From: JBEVJC01 sp040510375
Lineage (GTDB): Bacteria > Bacteroidota > Bacteroidia > Chitinophagales > Chitinophagaceae
Direction of reading: 5' to 3'
Assembly: GCA_040510375.1 (NCBI GenBank)
Contig: JBEVJC010000022.1
Coordinates: forward strand, 124,001 to 188,000
Length of the DNA stretch: 64,000 nt
Below the pieces are notes generated by a model. That model saw only the letters and a program-made list of their open reading frames with translations. It was not told where the DNA came from and did no database searches. Every line of letters begins with the position of its first letter. Positions within the stretch are counted from its first letter, which is position 1. Positions 23,053-31,858 of the stretch are shown one piece after another. The position numbers were made by a program, and so were the translations under genes.

Positions 23053-24342
23053 TTATTTTTTCATCAGTCTTTCGATCTCATCCGTTGTGATTGGAATATT
23101 CTTCATCAGGTCTTTATTGCCAGTCTTTGTGATCCACACATTATTTTCTATGCGGATACCCATTTGTTCTTCCTCGATATAGATGCCGGGTTCAACGGTG
23201 AGTACCATACCTGCAGTGAGGGGCTCTGCCATGGGACCCAGGTCATGTACATCAATCCCCAGGTGATGGGAGATTCCATGGTATAAATATTTGCGGTAGG
23301 CGGGATTTGCCGGGTCTTCGTTTTTTACATCAGCTTTCGTAAGTAATCCGATTTTCAGGAACTGACTTGTTGCTTCCTCCCCTACCAGCTCATGGTATTG
23401 CTGGATGATTACACCCGGCTTCAGGATTGATTTTGCATAATTATGAAGATGCAGGCAGGCATTATAAACTTCCTTCTGGCGTTTGCTGAATTTCCCGTTG
23501 ACCGGAACCGTGCGGGTAAGGTCTGCATTGTATCCGCCATACTGCGCACCAAAATCCATCAGGATCAGTTCGCCGTCCTTACACTCTTCATTGTTGGAAA
23601 CATAATGCAGGATGCGGGCGGAATCACCACTGGCAATTATACTTCCATAGGCTTCTCCTTCCGCACGCTGGCTGAGAAAGGAATGCAGGATCTCTGCTTC
23701 TATTTCATATTCCATCACCCCTGGTTTTATAAAACCAAGTAAACGACGGAATGTAATGTCGGTGATATCAATGGCCTGCTGTATAACCACTACTTCTTCC
23801 GGTGTTTTAACTGCACGCAGGTCCTTCATAATTTTTGCCGCTCGTTCAAACTTATGCAGCGGATATTTTTCCTTCATCTCATCAATGAAACGGTAATCGC
23901 GGGTACGGAGAAACACCGACTTGCGGTTATTCTCGTTGCTGTCCAGGTAAATCGTATCCGCCAGGTGGATCCATGGCTGGAGAAGTCCTTCCAGCATGTC
24001 CAGCCACACAATGGTCTTGATGCCTGTCATCTTACGGGCTTCCTCGGCACGGAGACGTTTACCATCCCATTTTTCTTTTTGTTCATTGGGACGCACCAGC
24101 ACCAGCACTTCACGGAACCGGGGTTCGGGGTGACCCGGATTCAGGATCACCATGGTATCTTCCTGGCTTATCCCGCAAAGCCAGAACAGGTCGCTGTTCT
24201 GCCTGAACTTATAAATGGCGTCACCATTACTGGGCACTTCGTCGTTGCTTACAAAAACAGCAATGGAATTTTTTTCCATCCTGCTGCTGAATCGTTGCCT
24301 GTTTTGAATAAAGATCTTTGGGTCCAGTGGCAAATTTTTCAT
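23053..24342 (-). CDS. Xaa-Pro aminopeptidase (M24B)
   Basis: 429 aa. Removes N-terminal residues before proline; cytosolic, two metal ions. The N-terminal creatinase-like domain (about 1-170, FIQNRQRFSSRMEKNSIAVF) precedes the pita-bread domain with all five ligand segments: DFGAQYGGYNADLTRTV (two Asp), YHGISHHLGID (His), LTVEPGIYIE (Glu) and MGIRIENNVWI (Glu). Bacterial PepP-type length. A decayed duplicate of its own 3' end lies just downstream. Confidence 0.93.
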   Translation of the reverse strand: MKNLPLDPKIFIQNRQRFSSRMEKNSIAVFVSNDEVPSNGDAIYKFRQNSDLFWLCGISQEDTMVILNPGHPEPRFREVLVLVRPNEQKEKWDGKRLRAEEARKMTGIKTIVWLDMLEGLLQPWIHLADTIYLDSNENNRKSVFLRTRDYRFIDEMKEKYPLHKFERAAKIMKDLRAVKTPEEVVVIQQAIDITDITFRRLLGFIKPGVMEYEIEAEILHSFLSQRAEGEAYGSIIASGDSARILHYVSNNEECKDGELILMDFGAQYGGYNADLTRTVPVNGKFSKRQKEVYNACLHLHNYAKSILKPGVIIQQYHELVGEEATSQFLKIGLLTKADVKNEDPANPAYRKYLYHGISHHLGIDVHDLGPMAEPLTAGMVLTVEPGIYIEEEQMGIRIENNVWITKTGNKDLMKNIPITTDEIERLMKK

Positions 24343-24569
24343 CTATTCCGGGATTATTTATAATGGCAGGATTTGAGGTTGCTGCCTAAGTGCGCTAAAG
24401 ATAAACAGAGTCTGACAACTACTAAAAACTGAAAATCAATGACTGTTGTTTTTTTTCAAATAAACTTCCCAAAAGCTCGTAGCGGCCTCGTTTTATATAT
24501 CACGGATAAAAAAAATTAAATAATTTCTAATGATTGTCCAGTCGATACCGTAATCCATCAATGTGTAAC

Positions 24570-24585
24570 ACTAACACTTGTTAGT
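24570..24585. promoter_or_regulatory. Inverted repeat upstream of pckA
   Basis: ACTAACA-CT-TGTTAGT, perfect 7-bp arms with a 2-nt centre, ending 20 nt before the -7 element at 24606-24613. Candidate operator for control of gluconeogenesis (inference). Confidence 0.4.
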
Positions 24586-24605
24586 ATTTTGTGAGACCGC
24601 TGCCT

Positions 24606-24613
24606 TACCTTTG
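24606..24613 (+). promoter_or_regulatory. -7 promoter element of pckA
   Basis: TACCTTTG, an exact TAnnTTTG match, 11 nt before the first ATG at 24625 and 23 nt before a second in-frame ATG at 24637. The second start would leave a more ordinary leader. Confidence 0.5.
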
Positions 24614-24624
24614 GTTTTCATTAA

Positions 24625-26241
24625 ATGATTGTCTATATGACGACTCCCGTCCTGGCCCTCCCGATAGCCAGTATAAAAGGTTCCGGACTTACCGGCACCG
24701 GCCGTATCCGTTACCAGTTGGATCCGCAGGAACTTATTAATGACACCCTTCGCAGGAATGAAGGGGAATTGAGTGATACCGGTGCACTTGTTATCCGCAC
24801 AGGCGAATTCACCGGAAGGTCGCCCCGTGATAAATTTATTGTGAGGGACGAGGGCACGGAAACAACCGTCGACTGGAACGATTTCAATAATGCGATCAGT
24901 CCGGCCAGCTTTGATATCATCCATCAAAAAGTACTGGAACACCTGAACGCCCTCCCCGAATTATGGGTCCGCGATGCGTATGCCTGTGCAGATCCCCGGT
25001 TCCGGCTCAGGCTCCGTGTGGTGAACGAGAAACCATGGAATAATCTTTTTGCACATAATATGTTTTTGCGTCCCGTAGATCAGGACCTGGAGGACTTCGA
25101 CCCGCAATGGCTACTTCTTTCTGCCCCGGGTCTTCGGCTTGATCCGGCTGTTTGCGGTACCCGTCAGTATAACGCGACCGTAGTTTCATTCTCCAAAAAA
25201 ATAATCCTTATTGCAGGTAGCGGTTATACCGGCGAAACGAAAAAAAGCATCTTCACCATATTGAATTACCTGCTTCCCCAGGAGCATAAAGTTTTGAGTA
25301 TGCATTGCAGTGCCAATGCCGGGGCAAATGGTGACACGGCTATTTTTTTCGGACTTAGCGGAACCGGCAAAACCACACTCAGCGCCGATCCTAAACGGAA
25401 CCTGATCGGTGATGATGAACATGGCTGGTCAGACCAGGGCATCTTTAATTTCGAAGGGGGTTGTTATGCAAAGACCATCAATTTGTCGGAAGAAAATGAA
25501 CCCGGGATCTATCAGGCCATCCGTTATGGAGCATTACTGGAGAACACCTGTTTCAAACCAGGCACCAACCATATCAACTACGCAGACGATTCAATAACCG
25601 AAAATACCAGGGTGTCGTACCCGATCGATTATATCGATAATGCCATCGAACCATCCGTGGGTGCTGTACCAACCAATATTTTCTTTTTAACCTGCGATGC
25701 ATTCGGCGTTCTTCCACCCTTGTCAAAACTTACACCCGGCCAGGCAATGTACCAGTTCATTTCCGGTTATACCGCTAAAATCGCAGGAACAGAAGCGGGG
25801 GTCACCGAACCCAAACCCACGTTCAGCGCCTGTTTCGGAGCACCGTTTATTCCACTCCATCCAACGGTATACGCTGCCATGCTGGGAGAAAAAATGAAAC
25901 AACAGAAAGTAAATGTCTGGATGGTCAATACAGGCTGGAGCGGCGGGGAGTACGGTACGGGCAAACGGATTCCATTAAAATATACACGGGCAATGATCAG
26001 TGCCGTATTGGATAACCGGATGAACGGTATGGAATTTACAAAAGATGCGGTGTTCGGATTGGCTATCCCGGCTTCCTGTCCCGATGTACCCACCGAAATA
26101 CTGGTGCCCCGGAATACATGGCCCGATAAAAATGCGTACGATACCAGGGCTGCGTATCTCGCAAACTTGTTTACTAAAAATTTTGAACGTTTCCGGTCCG
26201 GCGCTTCTGAAGAAATGAAAGAGGGAGCACCGCGTTCTTAA
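24625..26241 (+). CDS. pckA: Phosphoenolpyruvate carboxykinase (ATP)
   Basis: 538 aa (534 if the ATG at 24637 is used). Converts oxaloacetate and ATP to phosphoenolpyruvate, the first step of gluconeogenesis. Motifs: RSPRDKFIV, the substrate loop YTGETKKSIFTILNYL, kinase-1a P-loop GLSGTGKTTLSAD, kinase-2 IGDDEHGW, and the adenine-binding part near WMVNTGWSGG. The usual length is 530-540. It converges with the deoxynucleoside kinase gene; the stops overlap by 4 bp. Confidence 0.97.
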   Translation: MIVYMTTPVLALPIASIKGSGLTGTGRIRYQLDPQELINDTLRRNEGELSDTGALVIRTGEFTGRSPRDKFIVRDEGTETTVDWNDFNNAISPASFDIIHQKVLEHLNALPELWVRDAYACADPRFRLRLRVVNEKPWNNLFAHNMFLRPVDQDLEDFDPQWLLLSAPGLRLDPAVCGTRQYNATVVSFSKKIILIAGSGYTGETKKSIFTILNYLLPQEHKVLSMHCSANAGANGDTAIFFGLSGTGKTTLSADPKRNLIGDDEHGWSDQGIFNFEGGCYAKTINLSEENEPGIYQAIRYGALLENTCFKPGTNHINYADDSITENTRVSYPIDYIDNAIEPSVGAVPTNIFFLTCDAFGVLPPLSKLTPGQAMYQFISGYTAKIAGTEAGVTEPKPTFSACFGAPFIPLHPTVYAAMLGEKMKQQKVNVWMVNTGWSGGEYGTGKRIPLKYTRAMISAVLDNRMNGMEFTKDAVFGLAIPASCPDVPTEILVPRNTWPDKNAYDTRAAYLANLFTKNFERFRSGASEEMKEGAPRS

Positions 26242-26873
26242 AACAAACCGTACAACTGACCATCAACCCTGGTAATAATTTCGCCAAAGTCTTCTTCGTT
26301 CTCGGCAAATTTATTCTTGTCCACGTTAATGATCAGCAATGAACCTTCTTTATAACCGTCAATCCATTTGTTATAATATTCATTAAGCCGCTTCAGGTAA
26401 TCAAGTCGGATATTTTCTTCGTATTCGCGACCACGTTTCTGGATCTGTCCCACCAGTGTTGGTACAGATGCGTTCAGGTAAATCAGCAGGTCGGGCGGCT
26501 GCACCAGCGTTTTTAATGTCTGGAAGAAATTGAAATAATTATCAAAATCGCGTTTGCTCATCAACCCCATTTCATGCAGGTTGGGTGCAAAAATATTTGC
26601 GTCTTCGTAAATAGTCCGGTCCTGGATAACCGTCTCCGTTCCTTTCTGGATTTCCACCAGTTGCTGCAGGCGGCTGTTCAGGAAATAAATCTGCAGGTTA
26701 AAACTCCAGCGGGGCATGTCTTCATAAAAATCCATCAGGTATGGATTATGGTCAACATCCTCAAAATTCGGGATCCATTTATAATGTTTGCTGAGCATTT
26801 CCGTGAGAGTGGTCTTGCCCGCACCGATGTTGCCGGCAACGGCGATATGTTTGGGTTTCTTAGCTTTTGCCAT
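26238..26873 (-). CDS. Deoxynucleoside kinase
   Basis: 211 aa. P-loop AGNIGAGKTTLTEML near the start, DRTIYEDANIFA (the DRS/ERS-like motif), and the LID arginines in QKRGREYEENIRLDYL match the dNK family (dAdo/dGuo/dCyd kinases). Phosphorylates deoxynucleosides in the salvage pathway; the exact base preference is not readable. It overlaps pckA's stop by 4 bp, convergent. Confidence 0.88.
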   Translation of the reverse strand: MAKAKKPKHIAVAGNIGAGKTTLTEMLSKHYKWIPNFEDVDHNPYLMDFYEDMPRWSFNLQIYFLNSRLQQLVEIQKGTETVIQDRTIYEDANIFAPNLHEMGLMSKRDFDNYFNFFQTLKTLVQPPDLLIYLNASVPTLVGQIQKRGREYEENIRLDYLKRLNEYYNKWIDGYKEGSLLIINVDKNKFAENEEDFGEIITRVDGQLYGLF

Positions 26874-26953
26874 AGATAGGGAGTCAGGGTGTCTTAAAAA
26901 CCGTCAGAACGTTAAATATATAATTATCCTTGTAATCAACAGGTCTTTTTATC

Positions 26954-27964
26954 TTACCCCTGGAAATAATTTAATCCCATGGCTTCACGGACCAGCGCCA
27001 TTGTAATACCTGCACTTTTCCTTGCTTTCTCCGCACCTTTTTCCATCACTTCCCGGAGGTATTTTTCATCATTGCGGATGGCTTCCGATTTCTCACGGAT
27101 AGGGCGGATAAAATTGATCATATCCGTGCCCAGCTGCTCTTTCAGGTCGCCATACCTGATGGTGCATTCGTTGTAATCGTTGTCAAACTTAGTAACCACT
27201 TCAGGCGCGCTTACCAGTTTCATCAATGCGAAAATGACTTCCACACCTTCAGGTTTGGGAGAATTTTTCTCGGTTGGACCCGAATCAGATTTTATCTTTT
27301 TTATTTTTTTGCGGATATCTTCATCCGTATCCGATAAATAGAGCGTTGCATTCTGGTTCTCACTTTTACTCATTTTACCCTTACCGTCGAGCGATGGTAC
27401 CCTGATCAGGTCGTCGCCATAGTTGAATGCATGGGGTTCCGGAAAAATTTCACCGTAACGGTGATTAAACCGGTTGGCAAAATTGCGCGCCATTTCCAGG
27501 TGCTGTTCCTGGTCCTTCCCAACCGGTACCAGCGATGCACGGTGCAGGATAATGTCAGCGGCCTGTAACACAGGATAGGTCAGCAATCCGGCGTTTACAT
27601 TGTGTTCGTGCTGCCTGACCTTATCCTTGAAGGTGACCGTTTTTTCCAACTCACCTACATAGGCCAGCATATTCAGGTAGAGGTAGAGTTCGGTGGTTTC
27701 CCTGACATGGCTCTGGCAATAAAATGCGGCTTTATCAGGATCCAGTCCGCAGGCCAGGTTCTCCGATAATACCCGGTGGATATTCGTCCGCAATTCGCGG
27801 GTATCGGGATGCGTGGTTAATGAATGCAGGTCGGCCACCATAAAATAACAGGTGTATTCATCCTGCATCCGGACATAATTCCGCACTGCTCCGAAGTAAT
27901 TCCCCAGGTGTAAAAATCCGGTGGGCCTGATCCCACTCATTACGATCTCTTGCTGCTTGGTCAT
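26954..27964 (-). CDS. trpS: Tryptophan--tRNA ligase
   Basis: 336 aa from the ATG at 27964 (MTKQQEIVMSGIRPTGFLHLGNYFG); the upstream extension of the frame is not needed. Class I synthetase: HIGH-like TGFLHLGN, and KMSKS intact in GKGKMSKSENQ. A TATCTTCG element (minus strand, 27972-27979) ends 7 nt before the ATG. Divergent from gatC across about 75 bp. Confidence 0.96.
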   Translation of the reverse strand: MTKQQEIVMSGIRPTGFLHLGNYFGAVRNYVRMQDEYTCYFMVADLHSLTTHPDTRELRTNIHRVLSENLACGLDPDKAAFYCQSHVRETTELYLYLNMLAYVGELEKTVTFKDKVRQHEHNVNAGLLTYPVLQAADIILHRASLVPVGKDQEQHLEMARNFANRFNHRYGEIFPEPHAFNYGDDLIRVPSLDGKGKMSKSENQNATLYLSDTDEDIRKKIKKIKSDSGPTEKNSPKPEGVEVIFALMKLVSAPEVVTKFDNDYNECTIRYGDLKEQLGTDMINFIRPIREKSEAIRNDEKYLREVMEKGAEKARKSAGITMALVREAMGLNYFQG

Positions 27965-27971
27965 AAGGGCG

Positions 27972-27979
27972 CGAAGATA
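27972..27979 (-). promoter_or_regulatory. -7-like element of trpS
   Basis: TATCTTCG (TAnnTTyG) ends 7 nt before the trpS ATG at 27964, implying a short leader. Confidence 0.4.
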
Positions 27980-28026
27980 AGAAAATCGCCCGCTCGGGAA
28001 GCCCACCACAATTGACGAATGCCCGT

Positions 28027-28034
28027 TATATTTG
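28027..28034 (+). promoter_or_regulatory. -7 promoter element of the gatC-ABC operon
   Basis: TATATTTG, an exact TAnnTTTG match, ends 4 nt before the gatC ATG at 28039. If this is the promoter, the mRNA is leaderless or nearly so. Confidence 0.5.
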
Positions 28035-28038
28035 TCGT

Positions 28039-28329
28039 ATGGAAATTACAGACGGAATGGTTGACAAACTGGCCCACCTTGCCAGGCTGACCTTTGATGA
28101 GGCTGGAAAACAGCAGATCAGGTCCGATCTGCAACGTATGATCCATTTTGTTGAAAAACTTAATGAGCTTGACCTTGAAGGGGTTGAACCAATGATGCAC
28201 ATGACCAGGGAGGTGAATGTGCTTCGGGAAGACGAGATCCGGGGCTCCATCACCCGCGAAGAAGCGCTTCGTAATGCGCCGGTCCACGACGACCAGTTTT
28301 TCAAAGTACCGAAAGTCTTAAAAAAATAA
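28039..28329 (+). CDS. gatC: Asp-tRNA(Asn)/Glu-tRNA(Gln) amidotransferase subunit C
   Basis: 96 aa from the ATG at 28039 (MEITDGMVDKLAHLARLTF); an earlier TTG in frame is not needed. Small subunit that stabilises the GatA-GatB amidotransferase, which makes Gln-tRNA and Asn-tRNA by transamidation. The C-terminal VHDDQFFKVPKVLKK is the family ending. gatA and gatB are not in the window. It heads a run of five same-strand genes with gaps of 10-35 nt. Confidence 0.93.
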   Translation: MEITDGMVDKLAHLARLTFDEAGKQQIRSDLQRMIHFVEKLNELDLEGVEPMMHMTREVNVLREDEIRGSITREEALRNAPVHDDQFFKVPKVLKK

Positions 28330-28360
28330 AACACATTAATTCCCCAAACCCGGCTTTCGC

Positions 28361-29074
28361 ATGAATAGTATCATCCATCTCGAATCAATCAGAAAGAACT
28401 ATATCATGGGAAAGAATGTACTGGAAGTACTGAAAGGGGTTGCACTGGATATTGTGAAGAACGAATATGTTGCACTGATGGGACCATCCGGTTCGGGTAA
28501 GAGTACATTGATGAATATCCTCGGTTGCCTGGATACCCCCACATCGGGCACTTATGTATTAAATGGCCAGGATGTAAGTAAGATGGTGGATAACGACCTG
28601 GCAGAAGTGCGCAATAAAGAAATTGGTTTTGTTTTCCAGCAGTTCAACCTGTTACCCCGTTTAACTGCGCTGGAAAACGTGGCCCTGCCGCTTGTTTATG
28701 CAGGTATGCCAAAGAAACAACGGAATGAACGTGCTATGCATGTACTTGAACTGGTTAACCTGACCGACAGAAGCCACCACCGTCCGAATGAATTAAGTGG
28801 CGGGCAGTCACAACGTGTGGCAATTGCAAGGGCATTGGTTAATGACCCCGCAATCATCCTCGCTGATGAACCTACGGGTAACCTGGATACTAAAACCTCC
28901 TACGAGATCATGGATATTTTTGGCCGCATCCATACAGATGGTAATACCGTTGTACTGGTTACTCACGAAGAAGATATCGCCAACCATGCCCACCGTATTA
29001 TCCGCCTTCGCGATGGAGTGATTGAATCGGATATTCGTAAGGCACCCCTGCATTTAAGTCATGGCCACACGTAA
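28361..29074 (+). CDS. ABC transporter ATPase, MacB/LolD-like
   Basis: 237 aa. Walker A GPSGSGKSTLM, signature LSGGQSQRVAIARAL, Walker B IILADEPTGNLD and the switch His in VTHEED are all present. The EPTGNLD and FVFQQFNLLPRLTALENV segments are typical of MacB/LolD/FtsE-class ATPases that drive mechanotransmission rather than classical import. A short C-terminal tail ends in LHLSHGHT. Its permease partner is not obvious; it sits between gatC (31 nt) and a second ABC ATPase gene (35 nt). Confidence 0.92.
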   Translation: MNSIIHLESIRKNYIMGKNVLEVLKGVALDIVKNEYVALMGPSGSGKSTLMNILGCLDTPTSGTYVLNGQDVSKMVDNDLAEVRNKEIGFVFQQFNLLPRLTALENVALPLVYAGMPKKQRNERAMHVLELVNLTDRSHHRPNELSGGQSQRVAIARALVNDPAIILADEPTGNLDTKTSYEIMDIFGRIHTDGNTVVLVTHEEDIANHAHRIIRLRDGVIESDIRKAPLHLSHGHT

Positions 29075-29109
29075 TACTTGCCGGCCACCATCAATAAACC
29101 AATCCCCGA

Positions 29110-30294
29110 ATGACCACCACCAACGAACGCCTCCAGGAAGTGAAATCCTATTTCGATCACGGAGATACCCATGTGGGTTACCGGAGATTACTGGATTCAG
29201 CCATTGAAACCCAGGACAGTCTTGTGTTTGAAAACACACTTGAATTCTGCGACTGGTACGACAATTACCAGTTATCCACACAAAAGAATCCGTCGGCCCT
29301 GAATGAAAAAGTAACTGCCCTTCTTGAAAAAATCAACGCTGCCGACCAGCGCTTTTTACCAGCACCGGAAGAAGCAGTAATAAAAATGGAAGGGGTCAGA
29401 AAAACCTATCAGAAAGGAAACTTCCGCCTCGGCGAAATAAACGCAGAACTTTTTCCCCGGCAGATCATCGGACTGGTAGGCGAGAATGGCAATGGTAAAA
29501 CAACCCTGCTTCGTTTGTTGTATGGCGAACTTCGTCCCGACCAGGGAACTGTGAGTTACCATATAAAAGGATTACCGGTAACCAGCTCATTTTATGATAT
29601 TAAAACAAGACTATCTTTTATTCCGCAACGACCCGATGCCTGGTACGGTTCTCTGAAGGATAACCTGCAGTTTACTGCCACTCATTACGGTTATAAAGGA
29701 AAAGACAACCAGCTGTGGACGGAAATGATCTGTGCAAGGATGGGACTTCGTGCATTCCGTACATACAACTGGAACCGCATTTCATCGGGATATAAGATGA
29801 GGTTCGAACTGGCAAAAGCAATTATAAAAAAACCGCAGGTACTGTTGCTCGACGAACCACTGGCCAACCTGGATATGCTGGCGCAACAGGTAATCCTCGA
29901 AGATCTTCGCTTCCTGGCCGAATCTGCAAAAATGCCCATTGGCATTATCCTTAGTTCGCAGCAATTATATGAAGTGGAAAAAGTATCACAGCAGGTGATC
30001 TTCCTTAAAAACGGTCAGCCAAAGTATCAGCACATGGGTACTGCCGAAGGAGGCGAACGCACCGAAGAACCAATGGTTTTTGAAATTGAAACATCGGCCT
30101 CCAGGGAGCAATTACAGGAAGCGTTTGCGCAGACAGGTTTGCAGAACATCAATTTCAATGGCGGTGTTTATCTCCTTTATTTTAAAACTTCTGTTTCCGC
30201 AAGTGAAGTGATCAGCCGTCTGGGAAGCTCCGGTATTCCGGTAAAATACTTCCGCGATATCTCCACTTCGTCCCGTCGTTTCTTTAATGCCTGA
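29110..30294 (+). CDS. ABC transporter ATPase with N-terminal extension
   Basis: 394 aa. An N-terminal helical region of about 90 residues (QEVKSYFDHGDTHVGYRRLL, then FCDWYDNYQ) has no motif I recognise. The ATPase part follows: Walker A GENGNGKTTLLRLL, signature ISSGYKMRFELAKAI (an SSG variant, seen in ABC-2-type ATPases of this phylum) and Walker B VLLLDEPLANLD. A C-terminal domain of about 80 residues follows. It precedes the 509-aa membrane protein by 24 nt, which is the likely permease partner. Confidence 0.88.
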   Translation: MTTTNERLQEVKSYFDHGDTHVGYRRLLDSAIETQDSLVFENTLEFCDWYDNYQLSTQKNPSALNEKVTALLEKINAADQRFLPAPEEAVIKMEGVRKTYQKGNFRLGEINAELFPRQIIGLVGENGNGKTTLLRLLYGELRPDQGTVSYHIKGLPVTSSFYDIKTRLSFIPQRPDAWYGSLKDNLQFTATHYGYKGKDNQLWTEMICARMGLRAFRTYNWNRISSGYKMRFELAKAIIKKPQVLLLDEPLANLDMLAQQVILEDLRFLAESAKMPIGIILSSQQLYEVEKVSQQVIFLKNGQPKYQHMGTAEGGERTEEPMVFEIETSASREQLQEAFAQTGLQNINFNGGVYLLYFKTSVSASEVISRLGSSGIPVKYFRDISTSSRRFFNA

Positions 30295-30318
30295 TCAACC
30301 ACCACAATAAACTAATCC

Positions 30319-31848
30319 ATGCTCAAGAACTTTAATAAATACCTGCTCACCAATTATCCGCTTCTCTGGAATACAAGAGTGGTCCAGGTCCTGGCCAGTT
30401 GTCTTGTAATCCATATCCTTTTTTTCATCGCCGGTTTTTCGAGTATCCGGGTTTCAATTATCCAGAAATTCTATTCGGTCGAAAATACTGGCGGAGGAAC
30501 ACTTTACACCCTTTCCATATTAATGTCACTGGGAGTGATCATACTCTGGCTGCTGCATTATCTGAGAAATAATGCCTTTAAACAATTTTATATAACTGAT
30601 CGGTTCTACCTCTCCAAACAGTTCGTGATCGTTTTTATTTCGCTCTACGTATCACTTGGTTTTTTTCACAGCTTTCATTGGGGAGTGATGGCAAAGACAA
30701 GGGTTATAACCGATAACCGGGAATTGGTACAGGAGGCAAATACCATCAACCTGGCCATGCACTTTATACCATTTGCAAAGAGGGATTATTTTAAACTGCG
30801 TGTGTGTAACCCGGAAAAGAATGATCTGTTTTCCTATGAAGATGGTCACGATTATTACGACAGCTCCTTACCGGATTTTAATTCTCACAATAATATTATT
30901 ATCAGGGATGCCCTTGATGACAGCGATGCGTTTGCCTATCAGAATTATTGCGACGTGGCTATTGATCTGGATGGTTTCGCAGGCTACCGTAATACGGAGG
31001 CACAGGCTTTAATTGCTGACCGGTGGATCCGGGATCATCAGGAAGATTCAATCCGTTACATCATCAGTCAGTCTGTGGAGGTTGCAAAAAAATACGGGAT
31101 TCCGTTCAGGATTCATCCCGATGTATTGGCGAAACTTGTGTTTGCCGATAAAAATGGAAATGTAACCAGGACCATTGCCTCAAGTGATCCTGATCAACGG
31201 CAGTACGGTATTGAATCAACAAACGCACATCCTCCCGGTTCAGATTTTTTTAATTACTCTGAATTAAGGTCTGTCCTGAATTTTATACAAAATTCCTACT
31301 TTAAAGGCCACCGGATCGCGGAGGAATTTGACTTCCAGGTGTTCTTTTGTTACATAGCCCTTTGTTTCGCAATACTTCTTATCAGTTACCGGCTGCTATC
31401 CCGGAAGGTCTTTCTCTTCAGCATCATTGGTACGGTGGTCTGGTCCATTTTGTTTGGATTAATTGCATCCGGAACAAATGCAAATACCGTTTCATACACC
31501 ATGTTGATTATCTGTTTCGGATCACTTGGCCTGTCCTTTGCGAACAATACAGCGGGCAAACTGTTCCGTGGTGTATTGCTGAACTGGCATGTATGGATGA
31601 TGCCATTCGTGGTGCTGATGATCACCCAGCTTTTCAGGTCATACTATAGCCATCTGTACCCCTGGAATTTACAATCGGGAAGTTCAGTGGCTGCAGTTGA
31701 ACTTTTTCAAGCAACCCATCCCATCAGTACCTGGGTTTACAACCATGATGAACTGCTGATGAAACTGAACCTGCTATTTGTGTTTTTGTACGTATCGTTC
31801 GTCTTCACGCGACTGGCAAAAAGATGGCATATCAGTCCTGAAGAATAA
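30319..31848 (+). CDS. Large membrane protein, putative ABC permease partner
   Basis: 509 aa. Three N-terminal hydrophobic segments (VVQVLASCLVIHILFFIAGF; TLYTLSILMSLGVIILWLL; FVIVFISLYVSLGFFHSF) are followed by a soluble region of about 200 residues (roughly 125-330), which looks extracytoplasmic. It includes VDSSL-like YYDSSLPDFNSHNN and VAKKYGIPFRIHP. About five more transmembrane segments follow. I do not recognise the family. The preceding gene, an ABC ATPase 24 nt upstream, suggests this is its membrane half, but no ABC permease signature proves it. Confidence 0.6.
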   Translation: MLKNFNKYLLTNYPLLWNTRVVQVLASCLVIHILFFIAGFSSIRVSIIQKFYSVENTGGGTLYTLSILMSLGVIILWLLHYLRNNAFKQFYITDRFYLSKQFVIVFISLYVSLGFFHSFHWGVMAKTRVITDNRELVQEANTINLAMHFIPFAKRDYFKLRVCNPEKNDLFSYEDGHDYYDSSLPDFNSHNNIIIRDALDDSDAFAYQNYCDVAIDLDGFAGYRNTEAQALIADRWIRDHQEDSIRYIISQSVEVAKKYGIPFRIHPDVLAKLVFADKNGNVTRTIASSDPDQRQYGIESTNAHPPGSDFFNYSELRSVLNFIQNSYFKGHRIAEEFDFQVFFCYIALCFAILLISYRLLSRKVFLFSIIGTVVWSILFGLIASGTNANTVSYTMLIICFGSLGLSFANNTAGKLFRGVLLNWHVWMMPFVVLMITQLFRSYYSHLYPWNLQSGSSVAAVELFQATHPISTWVYNHDELLMKLNLLFVFLYVSFVFTRLAKRWHISPEE

Positions 31849-31858
31849 ATGTTTTACC

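Noticed and set aside
29782..29832. Non-canonical ABC signature (ISSGY) as evidence of a dead ATPase
   Set aside because: SSG-type signatures are common in ABC-2-like ATPases of this phylum, and Walker A, Walker B and the catalytic Glu are intact.
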